Below are positions 8,177-15,998 of a stretch of 42,743 bases of DNA, in pieces. The stretch covers positions 1 to 42,743 of the forward strand of contig VBBT01000106.1 of the NCBI GenBank assembly GCA_005881695.1, read 5' to 3'. Numbering within the stretch: the first letter of the stretch is position 1; every line of letters starts with the position of its first letter. Source of the stretch: Candidatus Bathyarchaeota archaeon. Lineage in GTDB: Archaea > Thermoproteota > Bathyarchaeia > 40CM-2-53-6. The notes under the pieces were generated by a model. The model was given only the letters and a program-made list of their open reading frames with translations, did not search any database and had not been told where the DNA came from. The position numbers were made by a program, and so were the translations under genes.

Positions 8177-8761
8177 ATGGAAGTCTGGATTGAAGTTCTC
8201 ACGCCGAAACAGGCTCTTTTGTTCGAGCCGCTGCGCCGCATGCCAAAGGTCATGCTTTACAGGGCTTTGGATCCACCCGCTTGGCTGAAACGTCATCATC
8301 CCAAAAAGAATGTCTTAAGAAGTTGCACCTGACGGTGGTCACGCCTATCGTCGTTTTCAGAACCTAGGAAGCATTCGAATCCTATCTAATGGGGAAAGCG
8401 AGTGACAAAGAGCCTGTCGTAGGGCCAGTCATCGACGAATTGCTGAGGCTGCGGTTGGAATGCCAAGTGGTCCTCTTTACAAGGTACAAGAGGCAAGCTT
8501 CCGTGATAAGGATCCGATTCGGCGAGAGCATTGCTTTGGTTAATAGGATAGTCGATGCCACGAGCTTACTTTCCTATTCGTCAGCTTTCATCAGGTCCGC
8601 CGGAACAATGACTGCAGAAACTGCTCTGTTGGGGATTACCTCGATTTTCTGTTTTTCCGAGTCCTAAGTCGTTGTACATCCAGTGTTGGGAACAGCTAGG
8701 TCTAGTCGAGACGATTCGGTCGCGCGAGAGGTTCCATTGGAGTGGGCAGGCAGACCTATAG
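8177..8761 (+). pseudogene. Decayed DUF354 paralogue (deletion, nonsense codon, frameshifts)
   Basis: Three fragments match the intact DUF354 protein at 10232-11302. Frame A (8177-8332) starts MEVWIEVLTPKQALLFEPL and jumps, after about 20 residues, to YRALDPPAWLKR, which is near residue 150 in the intact protein, so roughly 125 codons are deleted. Frame B (about 8314-8667) continues LTVVTPIVVFRT, an in-frame TAG at 8365-8367, EAFESYLMGK, and later SAGTMTAETALLGI (intact: GGTMTMEAALLGV). Frame A resumes at 8672 as LYIQCWEQLGLVE (intact: LYYISYLVKQGLIE) and ends at TAG 8761. Two frameshifts, one nonsense codon and one large deletion show it is no longer functional. Confidence 0.88.
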
Positions 8762-9138
8762 AGACTACCACGTAGCGAAGCCCGACCGGGCAAACTGCTG
8801 CATTCCTTGATTCGATTCTCGGTAGGACTGCGCCAGTTGGATCATACAATCCTTCAACTTTGGGATTCCAGAGAGCCTACTGACCGACAAGCTCCCGTAA
8901 GATGGCGGAATTTCGGTGGAACCTTGAGAAGTGTCAAACCTCGAAGAAAGGAGTGGAAACTCTTGTTCTGCCCCTTGCAACGTGTCTTCTCCGAACTTTT
9001 TCGTTCGAAGCACATCAAACACATAAAAGAGCAATATATGGATCACGGAACGGACAGCCGGTAAGATTGTCGACGTAAGAATTGGTCGAGATTGAAAAGG
9101 GATTGCAATGAGTGGGCCGTCGTGGCGGATGATCCACC
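8762..9138. other. Intergenic stretch with no recognisable gene
   Basis: About 375 bp between the DUF354 pseudogene and the epimerase. Short open frames exist on both strands but none matches a known family. A TATA-like AATATATGG at about 9034-9042 may drive the epimerase operon with a leader of roughly 75 nt. This stretch could hold more decayed sequence from the same duplication. Confidence 0.4.
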
Positions 9139-10131
9139 ATGACGATTGACGGATTGCGCGTACTAGTGACTGGCGGGTGTGGCTTCATCGGCTCTCACAT
9201 AACCCAAAGTCTCTCTAACAAAGGTGCGCAAGTAATTGCCTTTGATAACTTCAGTAGCGGATACAGGGAAAACCTTGAGGGACTGTCTGGAGACGTCCGA
9301 ATAATCCAGGGAGACATTATGGACTATCGCAAGCTCTCGCGGGCCTGCAAGGGGCTTGATGTAATTTCGCACCAGGCAGCACAACTGGAAATAACCAAGG
9401 CCCTGGCGGACCCCATTACGGATCTCAAGGTTAACACCGAGGGTACCCTTAATGTGTTTAGAGCAGCGGTCGAAAACGGCATCCGCAAGATTATCTACGC
9501 CTCCTCCGCGGGAGTGTACGGAGAAGCCCGGACGCTTCCCCAGACAGAAGAGCATCCGACTGACCCAAACTGGCCTTATGGCGTTAGCAAATTAGCCGGG
9601 GAAAAATACGCCGACATATACTCCAAATACTACGGAATCGAGATAAGCTGTCTCAGATACGGAATAGTGTACGGACCTAGAGAATGGTACGGAAGGGTAT
9701 TGACTCTATTCTTGCGAAGGGCCTTGGAAGGAAAGCCTCCAGTCTTATGGGGCGGGGACCAGATCAGAGACTTCATCTTCGTGACGGATGTCGTTGACTT
9801 CCATAATCGCCTATTAGAAGAGAGCGATCGAGCCGTGGGAGTTTTTAATGTGGGCTCCGGACAAGGAACCACCATAAGAAACCTGGCTGAACTTGTAGTA
9901 GAGACATATCACCTTGAGGAGCCCAAATACGAGGATACTGGGGAGGGAGAAATGTCTAAGGAAGTGAAGGGAAGGAAAAGGTTACCTCTAGAACTGAAGC
10001 GAATGGTTTTGGACAATTCCAAGGCAAAGAAACTAGGTTGGCGACCCGAAGTCTCTCTCATAGAAGGGATAAAGAAAGAGTACGCATGGCTCCAGAACAA
10101 CGTTCACAGATGGAAAGAATTGCGCTATTGA
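9139..10131 (+). CDS. NAD-dependent epimerase/dehydratase (UDP-glucose 4-epimerase-like)
   Basis: Extended short-chain dehydrogenase acting on nucleotide sugars. Seen in 330 residues: VLVTGGCGFIGSHI (NAD-binding GxxGxxG) at residues 8-21, FDNFSSG near 35, YASSAGVYGEA with the catalytic Ser near 122, the YGVSKLAGEKYAD YxxxK pair near 147-151, and the late VFNVGSGQGTTIRNLAEL. It heads a plus-strand cluster with a DUF354 protein and a nucleotide-sugar dehydrogenase, which fits synthesis of a surface-glycan or N-glycan sugar precursor. 4-epimerase rather than dehydratase activity is inferred from overall similarity. Confidence 0.93.
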   Translation: MTIDGLRVLVTGGCGFIGSHITQSLSNKGAQVIAFDNFSSGYRENLEGLSGDVRIIQGDIMDYRKLSRACKGLDVISHQAAQLEITKALADPITDLKVNTEGTLNVFRAAVENGIRKIIYASSAGVYGEARTLPQTEEHPTDPNWPYGVSKLAGEKYADIYSKYYGIEISCLRYGIVYGPREWYGRVLTLFLRRALEGKPPVLWGGDQIRDFIFVTDVVDFHNRLLEESDRAVGVFNVGSGQGTTIRNLAELVVETYHLEEPKYEDTGEGEMSKEVKGRKRLPLELKRMVLDNSKAKKLGWRPEVSLIEGIKKEYAWLQNNVHRWKELRY

Positions 10132-10231
10132 CCTCCGATACGTCTGGGCCAACCCAGGCCGCGACCTGCTTCCCTAGCATTGCTCGGGTTTGGCGGCACC
10201 GCTCGCGCAGATTCGAAGGTCGTTCTTGCGA

Positions 10232-11302
10232 ATGAGCGAACTCCGAATCTGGATTGACATCATGACACCCAAGCAGGCCCTCTTCTTTACGCCTCTAGTA
10301 GAAGAGCTGAACAAGCTAGGACACCTGACATACCTCACTTCGAGGCATTACCGTGAGGTAGAGGGTTTAATCAAGAAATTGCCTCTCAACGTCTCCTTTA
10401 TTGGCAGACATGGAGGTGCCTCATTGCTTGGGAAGCTGGTTGCCAGCAGTGAGAGAATACGAGACCTAGCGGACCTAGTGCCGAGCTGGGCACCAAACCT
10501 CGCGGTGCATTTTGCTTCACCAGAATGCGCCAGAGTCGCCTATGGTCTCAAGATACCCCAAGTATGCATTTCCGACTGTCCACACACGGTTAACGTGAAC
10601 AAACTTACCCTACCCCTAGTAGACCATCTAATGACCCCATGGGTTATTCCATATCATGCCTGGAGGAATTATGGGGTCGACCGGAAGAAAATCGTCAGAT
10701 ACAAAGCTCTTGATCCAGCTGCTTGGCTAAAGCGCGGTAGCGTAGCTTCGATGGACCTCAAGGAGGTAGGAGCAGATCCCAGTAGGAAGACAATAACAGT
10801 CAGGTATGAAGAGAGTTACGCATCGTACCTTTTAGACAAGGACAAGGGCTGGGGAATCGGCGTTATCGACGCTCTCACTTCTCACTTCAAGGATCATAAC
10901 ATCATCGTGTTGGCCCGATATGAGGATCAGATATTGCAACTGGCGGAGAGGTATGGGGGTAAAATCATCTTGCCGCGAGAAATGTTGGATGGGGTTTCCC
11001 TCCTGAAAGCGTCTGATTTGTTCATCGGCATGGGTGGCACGATGACAATGGAAGCCGCGCTACTAGGAGTTCCCGCGGTATCGGCTTACCAAGGCGGGAA
11101 GCTGTATTACATCTCATACTTGGTCAAACAAGGGTTGATAGAGGAAACGAAGGAATTGAAACATTTGACGAAGATCGCGGAAACATTGCTGGTTGAAACT
11201 ACACAGAGAAAGCGGATCCGTGAGAAAGCTGAGGAAATACTCCAGAAGATGGAAGACCCCGTCACCAAGATTCTTAGCGTTGTTGAACGCGCGAGCCAAT
11301 AG
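10232..11302 (+). CDS. DUF354 family protein (GT-B-like fold)
   Basis: 356 residues. It opens LRIWIDIMTPKQALFFTPLV, carries HFASPECARVAYGL and YKALDPAAWLKRG in the middle, and GMGGTMTMEAALLGVPAVS near residue 270, the nucleotide-sugar-binding glycine loop shared with GT-B glycosyltransferases and UDP-GlcNAc 2-epimerases. The family's reaction has not been settled to my knowledge; it commonly sits in glycan clusters. The frame is open back to 10190, but ATG 10232 matches the natural start of the decayed copy at 8177. It is 5 bp upstream of the nucleotide-sugar dehydrogenase, so the two are cotranscribed. Confidence 0.9.
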   Translation: MSELRIWIDIMTPKQALFFTPLVEELNKLGHLTYLTSRHYREVEGLIKKLPLNVSFIGRHGGASLLGKLVASSERIRDLADLVPSWAPNLAVHFASPECARVAYGLKIPQVCISDCPHTVNVNKLTLPLVDHLMTPWVIPYHAWRNYGVDRKKIVRYKALDPAAWLKRGSVASMDLKEVGADPSRKTITVRYEESYASYLLDKDKGWGIGVIDALTSHFKDHNIIVLARYEDQILQLAERYGGKIILPREMLDGVSLLKASDLFIGMGGTMTMEAALLGVPAVSAYQGGKLYYISYLVKQGLIEETKELKHLTKIAETLLVETTQRKRIREKAEEILQKMEDPVTKILSVVERASQ

Positions 11303-11307
11303 AGAAT

Positions 11308-12666
11308 ATGAGCGATTCTACGTCTGCGTTGGCCGACAAGATCCGATCAAAGAGCGCGAAAGTATGCGTGGTAGGGCTTGGGTATGTTGGCGTCCCTCTA
11401 TCAGTCGCTTCCGCTCAAGCAGGCTTCCGTGTCGTCGGTGTAGATGTAGAAAAAGAAAAAGTCTCTATGATAAACGACGGAGTCTGCTACGTCGAGGACG
11501 CTTACAGCGAGGAGCAGCTTCCTGAGCTTGTCAAAGCCGGATCCATCAGGGCGACAGCAAGCCTGTCCGACGGGGCGGACGATTCCGATGTAATCCTCGT
11601 CTGTGTGCCAACGCCTCTTGATTCGAGAGGGGAACCGGACCTGTCCTATCTTCGGTCTGTAGGCAGGGGGCTCTCAAAGACACTTAAGCGATTCAAACTG
11701 ATTATTGTCGAGAGCACCAGCTTCCCGGGTACCACGAGAGACATTTTCTTGCCCTTGTTGGAACGGACCGGGAAGAAAGCGACGCTGGACTTTGCCCTCG
11801 TCTACTCTCCCGAACGAATCGACTATGGTAATGCGAAGTTCGGTGTCAGAAATATCCCAAAGGTGGTCGGAGGCATCGATGAGGAGTCGACTCGACTAGG
11901 GGCCGAATTCTACAAATCGATACTGGACGCTCCCGTCGTCACCGTAGGAAGCCCTTCAGTGGCGGAAGCAACTAAAATGCTGGAAAACATATTCCGCTAT
12001 GTGAATATCGCGTTAGTAAACGAGTTAGCAGTCCTTCACGAGATCTTGGGGGTTGACTTCGTCGAGGCGATAAATGCAGCCGCCACGAAACCATTTGGAT
12101 TCATGCCACACTATCCAGGTCCTGGGGTCGGAGGCCACTGCATTCCGAAGGACCCGTTTTATCTCGTTTTCAAAGCAAAACAAGCCGGATTCTCCCTGCG
12201 CCTTGTATCTGCCTCGAAGGCCGTCAACCAAATGATGCCAATTCATACGATTGAACGGTTGGCCAAGGCGCTGAGGGCCGGCAAGAAAAGTCTACCGAAC
12301 GCCACAGTAGTCATTTGGGGCCTTGCTTACAAAGGCGAAGTAAAAGATACTCGAAGAAGCCCTAGCTTAGAGCTTCTCGAACTCCTCAAACAATCCAGAG
12401 CAAGAATTCGGGTCTTTGATCCTTACGTTCCACGTGTTATAGTGGGAGGCAAGACTTACGAATCCAGCAGCACCGAAATCGAATCCGTCCGAGACGCGGA
12501 CGCACTCATGATCGCAACTGCACACAACGCATTTCGAACTGCCAACCTTTCGAAAATAAGGAGCCTTATGCGTGATAGACCTATCCTATACGATACAAGA
12601 AACCTTCGAACTAGGAGAGAATGCGAGGAAGCCGGATTCACTTACCTTGCAACAGGACGACCGTAG
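11308..12666 (+). CDS. UDP-glucose/UDP-N-acetylmannosamine dehydrogenase family
   Basis: Oxidises the C6 hydroxyl of a nucleotide sugar to a uronic acid in two NAD-dependent steps. Seen in 452 residues: VCVVGLGYVGVPLSVASA near residues 19-36, VCVPTPLD near 98, VESTSFPGTT near 134, YSPERIDYGN near 166, and GPGVGGHCIPKDP with catalytic Cys278; the C-terminal domain carries VVIWGLAYKGEVKDTRRSP. All catalytic residues are present, unlike the relative at 6614-8044. The PERIDYGN and HCIPKDP wording fits the WecC-like (UDP-ManNAc) branch, but substrate is inferred. Last gene of the epimerase-DUF354 cluster. Confidence 0.95.
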   Translation: MSDSTSALADKIRSKSAKVCVVGLGYVGVPLSVASAQAGFRVVGVDVEKEKVSMINDGVCYVEDAYSEEQLPELVKAGSIRATASLSDGADDSDVILVCVPTPLDSRGEPDLSYLRSVGRGLSKTLKRFKLIIVESTSFPGTTRDIFLPLLERTGKKATLDFALVYSPERIDYGNAKFGVRNIPKVVGGIDEESTRLGAEFYKSILDAPVVTVGSPSVAEATKMLENIFRYVNIALVNELAVLHEILGVDFVEAINAAATKPFGFMPHYPGPGVGGHCIPKDPFYLVFKAKQAGFSLRLVSASKAVNQMMPIHTIERLAKALRAGKKSLPNATVVIWGLAYKGEVKDTRRSPSLELLELLKQSRARIRVFDPYVPRVIVGGKTYESSSTEIESVRDADALMIATAHNAFRTANLSKIRSLMRDRPILYDTRNLRTRRECEEAGFTYLATGRP

Positions 12667-12691
12667 AATCATCATACGTCAGAAAAGGAAA

Positions 12692-12712
12692 CCGAGTCAA
12701 CACTTGACTCGG
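12692..12712 (+). terminator. Perfect 9-bp hairpin after the glycan cluster
   Basis: Arms CCGAGTCAA and TTGACTCGG with the 3-base loop CAC, 26 bp after the stop of the nucleotide-sugar dehydrogenase. The stem is perfect, but no U-rich tract follows, so termination is only one reading; an mRNA-stabilising hairpin or protein-binding site is equally possible. Confidence 0.4.
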
Positions 12713-12783
12713 ATGAATCGAATTCACATTAACAGTTACCCTTATCCGAGAAGGCGTAGCGCTACATATTCCAAGGAATTGCG

Positions 12784-13062
12784 TTGAAGAGACGGTTGAT
12801 GGATATTCTCGCTTGCCCGATTGACAAACATTACCCCCTCGATCTACATGTATTCCAAGAGAAGGAAGAGATCGTCGAAGGATTACTTGTATGTTCCGAG
12901 TGCAGACGCTGGTATCCAATCATCGATGAGATACCGCAGCTACTTCCCGACGATTTACGCGAGCAGAGGGAAGAACTATCCTGGCTCAGCAAGTGGAAAG
13001 ATAACGCCCCACCTCAAGTGTTGAGGGAAGGAAAACCCTTCAACCTACAATTGTCACGCTGA
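12784..13062 (+). CDS. Trm112 family protein
   Basis: Small zinc-fold activator of methyltransferases acting on tRNA, rRNA and release factor. Seen in 92 residues: RRLMDILACPIDKHYPLDLHVF at the N terminus (split: RRLMDILACP, then IDKHYPLDL) and VCSECRRWYPIIDEIPQLLP centrally. The second Cys of the first pair is Asp here (CPID), so zinc binding may be altered or lost, as in many archaeal members. TTG start at 12784; the ATG at 12799 would remove the family-typical KRRL. The end overlaps the convergent gene by 9 bp. Confidence 0.88.
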   Translation: MKRRLMDILACPIDKHYPLDLHVFQEKEEIVEGLLVCSECRRWYPIIDEIPQLLPDDLREQREELSWLSKWKDNAPPQVLREGKPFNLQLSR

Positions 13063-13830
13063 AGAAACCGATTGGGTCCGTATCGGGACCTCGGGGAGAT
13101 CATACCAACGTTTCTTCTCCCCAACCTTGTCGCGCAATTTCCACCTGAACGACTTCGGGACCGTCTCAATCGCATGCAGAAGCTGGTTGATTCGGGCTTC
13201 GAGGATTTGCTTAGCTTCAGGTTCTATCTCATACTTCGAGAGGAAAGTCAGGAGCTTCCTTAGCGTTAGAGAGATGGTCTTGCATAATCCCCAATCGTCT
13301 GCACACAAAGTCGAAACATAGCGAGCATCAATTACCTCCCTATCTACGGAATCGATTCTTTCAACTACATCGTGGTCCTTTAGAATCGCGATTAGGTCTC
13401 GGATATCCTTCTCATTAGTTTCTACAACCTGGAGTTTCGTCAAGAGCAAGTCGGAGATAGGTATGGTATAGTCATCAAGAGTAAGCCTGTCTCCGAGATG
13501 AAGAGTATGGCACATTCTAAATACATCTAGGAAAATGTCTACCACCCTCAGATTCTTTGAGTCTTCGAAGATCAACCTAGTCGCACCATGGAGGGCGTTG
13601 AACCTTTGGTTAGGCTCATAGCCCAGATCCAAGAAAAGTTTCCTGATTTCCCGACCTTGTTTCTCTCTTCCGAAGAAATCTAGGTCGGGGTAAGACCTCT
13701 GGAGCGACCGGTGCGTTGCGCTCGGACAATGGTACTTAACGGCAACTCCGCCGAAGAGCCTAAGAATGATCCCCCTCTCCTTTGCTTCGTCCAGTACACG
13801 TTTGGCCTCATCAGATATTGCCGATTGCAT
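13054..13830 (-). CDS. Predicted nucleotidyltransferase-like protein
   Basis: 258 residues. The N-terminal part reads LRLFGGVAVKYHCPS followed by YPDLDFFGREKQG, which resembles the Gly-Gly and Asp-x-Asp active site of the minimal nucleotidyltransferase/AbiEii-type fold; a later Asp in LRVVDIFLDVF may be the third metal ligand. The C-terminal half is helical and charged. The biological role is unknown: toxin-like, tRNA-modifying and housekeeping roles are all open. No antitoxin-like partner is adjacent. ATG start, divergent from the metallophosphoesterase gene. Confidence 0.75.
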   Translation of the reverse strand: MQSAISDEAKRVLDEAKERGIILRLFGGVAVKYHCPSATHRSLQRSYPDLDFFGREKQGREIRKLFLDLGYEPNQRFNALHGATRLIFEDSKNLRVVDIFLDVFRMCHTLHLGDRLTLDDYTIPISDLLLTKLQVVETNEKDIRDLIAILKDHDVVERIDSVDREVIDARYVSTLCADDWGLCKTISLTLRKLLTFLSKYEIEPEAKQILEARINQLLHAIETVPKSFRWKLRDKVGEKKRWYDLPEVPIRTQSVSSA

Positions 13831-13930
13831 GATTGAGCAGCTGCTTCTATCCTACCCGAAGGATTGTAGTCTCGTTTCGTACTTAAATTTCGTAGAACCC
13901 CAGATGGTACGCCAACGATCACCCTAGACA

Positions 13931-13937
13931 ATTTAAA
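13931..13937 (+). promoter_or_regulatory. TATA box of metallophosphoesterase gene
   Basis: ATTTAAA lies about 30 bp before the TTG start at 13964, giving an essentially leaderless transcript by the usual archaeal spacing. A second AT-rich block (CTTAAATTTCG, near 13882) suits the minus-strand gene. Confidence 0.5.
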
Positions 13938-13963
13938 GGGTTAGAGCTCTCCCTTTCTCAAGT

Positions 13964-14908
13964 TTGCCCAAGACCAGAATCATTTTCTCTTCGGACTTTC
14001 ATGGAAGCGACGTAGTTTGGAGAAAGTTCCTAAACTCCGCGTCTATGTTCAAGGCAAATGTCCTGCTGATGGGTGGAGATATGACGAGCAAGGTGATGGT
14101 TCCCATCGTACGTGAACTTGAAGGTGGTTACACGGCCAACTTTCTTGGCAAGAAGGTGAAAATTTCAGAAGAAGGACTTCCGGACCTTAAGAAGCAAATT
14201 CGTCAGCATTGTTACCTCCCCTACGTCTGCTCCATTGCAGAGGTCGAAAAGTTAAGCAAGCATCAGGAGTATGTCGAGAAAGTTTTCGAGGACTTGGAGG
14301 TGGAGATGGTGAAAGACTGGCTGTCGCTAATCCCAAGGAAAGCTCCCGATGCGAGAGTCATCATACACCCCGGAAACGACGATAAGTTCGTTCTTGACGA
14401 CGTGCTGAAAGATTCTCCAAGTGTAGTCTTTGCAGAGGAGTCAGTAGTCCAATTCGATAGCCTTCATGAGGGAGCCTGTGTTGGGTGGTCGAACCCAACC
14501 CCTTGGAACAGCCCGCGAGAGTGCACCGAAGAACAACTTTTGGAGAAATTAGAGAACACTGTGTCACAGTTAAAGTCCGTCGAGACATCGTGCTTCTGCT
14601 TCCATGTGCCCCCATACAATTCGACTATCGACATGGCTCCGAAACTTGATGCGACTCTCCGGCCAGTCTATGAGGGTGGGAGACCCGCGTTCATACCTGT
14701 CGGATCTAAGTCTGTAAGAAAGGTCATCGAAAAATACCAACCCCTGCTGGGACTACATGGCCATATTCACGAAAGCCCAGGCCTCGTAAAAATAGGGAAG
14801 ACCCAATGCATCAATCCCGGAAGCGAATATTCAGAGGGAATCCTACGGGCGTATATCATCGAGCTGGAAGATGGAAAGGCTAAGCGGCTTCAACGACTTG
14901 AGGGGTAG
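13964..14908 (+). CDS. Calcineurin-like metallophosphoesterase
   Basis: Two-metal phosphoesterase. Seen in 314 residues: FSSDFHGSD near residue 8 (D-x-H), LLMGGDMTSK near 35 (GD), HPGNDDKFVLDD near 130 (GN-H/D-D), CFHVPPYN near 210, and LGLHGHIHES near 265 (GH-x-H). All metal-ligand motifs are present. An insertion of about 60 residues between motifs II and III is helical and acidic. Substrate is not predictable; the group includes nucleotide and phosphodiester hydrolases. TTG start. Its last 29 bp overlap the convergent membrane-protein gene. Confidence 0.92.
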   Translation: MPKTRIIFSSDFHGSDVVWRKFLNSASMFKANVLLMGGDMTSKVMVPIVRELEGGYTANFLGKKVKISEEGLPDLKKQIRQHCYLPYVCSIAEVEKLSKHQEYVEKVFEDLEVEMVKDWLSLIPRKAPDARVIIHPGNDDKFVLDDVLKDSPSVVFAEESVVQFDSLHEGACVGWSNPTPWNSPRECTEEQLLEKLENTVSQLKSVETSCFCFHVPPYNSTIDMAPKLDATLRPVYEGGRPAFIPVGSKSVRKVIEKYQPLLGLHGHIHESPGLVKIGKTQCINPGSEYSEGILRAYIIELEDGKAKRLQRLEG

Positions 14909-15353
14909 TCTTTCTAATCCGAACTCCCGAGATCAGAGACTGGACATGGTCCCTAAACCTCTGAGGATCAGCATTAGTCTTGGAGATGGGAAGATCTACA
15001 TATTCACCTTCGACTGCCCTGTAGAGTCTCAGGTTAGGCTTACCGAACTGGTCTAACACCAAAGACACTAAACGAAAGCTCCTCCAAGATCCGGTTTCTG
15101 TCTCCCTCGACCCCTTGATTACGCTAAAAGAAATATCATCGAAGAGAATCTCGACATGAGACCGCTTAACGTAGATTAGTCGACCTGCCAAGAACCCGAG
15201 AGGAAATGCCCCACCGAGAAGTAGGATTTTCAAGGATCCGCCAGTGACATGGTTGTTCACGAGAAGTGTGTTGATTAGGAGGGCCGAGAGCAAAACGAAC
15301 GGCATGCTGTAGGACGCCAATACGGTTAGCTGAATCTTGGCTAGTTTCTCCAA
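14880..15353 (-). CDS. Two-helix membrane protein of unknown function
   Basis: 157 residues, not recognised. Two hydrophobic segments lie at about residues 8-32 (LTVLASYSMPFVLLSALLI region) and 43-60 (ILLLGGAFPLGFLAGRLIY region), followed by a soluble domain of about 95 residues with alternating strands, reminiscent of a PH-like membrane-anchored domain, though that is only an impression. TTG start overlaps the end of the upstream gene by 13 bp, so it is translationally coupled to the protein of 15341-15874. Confidence 0.65.
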   Translation of the reverse strand: MEKLAKIQLTVLASYSMPFVLLSALLINTLLVNNHVTGGSLKILLLGGAFPLGFLAGRLIYVKRSHVEILFDDISFSVIKGSRETETGSWRSFRLVSLVLDQFGKPNLRLYRAVEGEYVDLPISKTNADPQRFRDHVQSLISGVRIRKTTPQVVEAA

Positions 15354-15874
15354 TGCTTGTTAGGCTCCAGAGCTTTCCTCAACTTCAATTGTTTTCCAAT
15401 GCTTCGTCCTACCTGATTGTTACTCAGAACGATCTGCTTTGACGAAGTGCTGGCAGCTGCGAGTCCGAGTTCCTTCCTATCATACCGAGAGACGAAGGAA
15501 ACGATTTGGGGGGATAAGGCCCTATCTGAAAGAACAACTAACCATGCCCACTGTAACTCGTCCTCATCAGTAACCTTGGTTACCGTCTCGATCCTCTTGC
15601 GAAGACTTTCGGTTGAGAGGAGAGTTTTCCCTTCATTGATACAGAAGAGTGAAACAGGGTAATTGGGAAGCACCGTCCAGGCGAAAAATCGAGAGAGGAA
15701 TAGGCCTTTGTTTCTCGTATTTCCCTTCGCGTAGATCGCGAAGGTCGTGTCATCAACCTTGTAGTCTCTGAAGAACTCTGTCAAATCGGCTATGAGACGC
15801 GATCCTCCTCGCAAGAGGTTTAGCTCAAAGGCGTCAACCGGTGATATCTGTTCAGACAATGAGCGACTCTGCAT
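15341..15874 (-). CDS. Hypothetical protein
   Basis: 177 residues, not recognised. No membrane segment or clear motif; mixed alpha/beta composition, with a basic C terminus (SIGKQLKLRKALEPNKHWR). It overlaps and precedes the two-helix membrane protein, so the pair probably forms one functional unit. ATG start. The 124 bp between it and the permease hold nothing I can identify. Confidence 0.6.
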   Translation of the reverse strand: MQSRSLSEQISPVDAFELNLLRGGSRLIADLTEFFRDYKVDDTTFAIYAKGNTRNKGLFLSRFFAWTVLPNYPVSLFCINEGKTLLSTESLRKRIETVTKVTDEDELQWAWLVVLSDRALSPQIVSFVSRYDRKELGLAAASTSSKQIVLSNNQVGRSIGKQLKLRKALEPNKHWRN

Positions 15875-15998
15875 CTCGAAAGCACGCGACAGAATTAAGA
15901 CAATCGCTTTGTCGACTGAGGCAAGCTAAAAGGACATATCGAGTCAGCAAGTTGGAGATGCGAGGGTCCGGAGGGCAAAGCCCCCAGGACTAAACGCA

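Noticed and set aside
8765-9046. Minus-strand open frame before the epimerase
   Set aside because: No family resemblance, no ribosome-binding or promoter signal in the right place, and it lies in a region showing gene decay.
13054-13830. Toxin-antitoxin system around the nucleotidyltransferase-like gene
   Set aside because: No small antitoxin-like gene overlaps or precedes it; the neighbours are a Trm112 protein and a metallophosphoesterase on the opposite strand.
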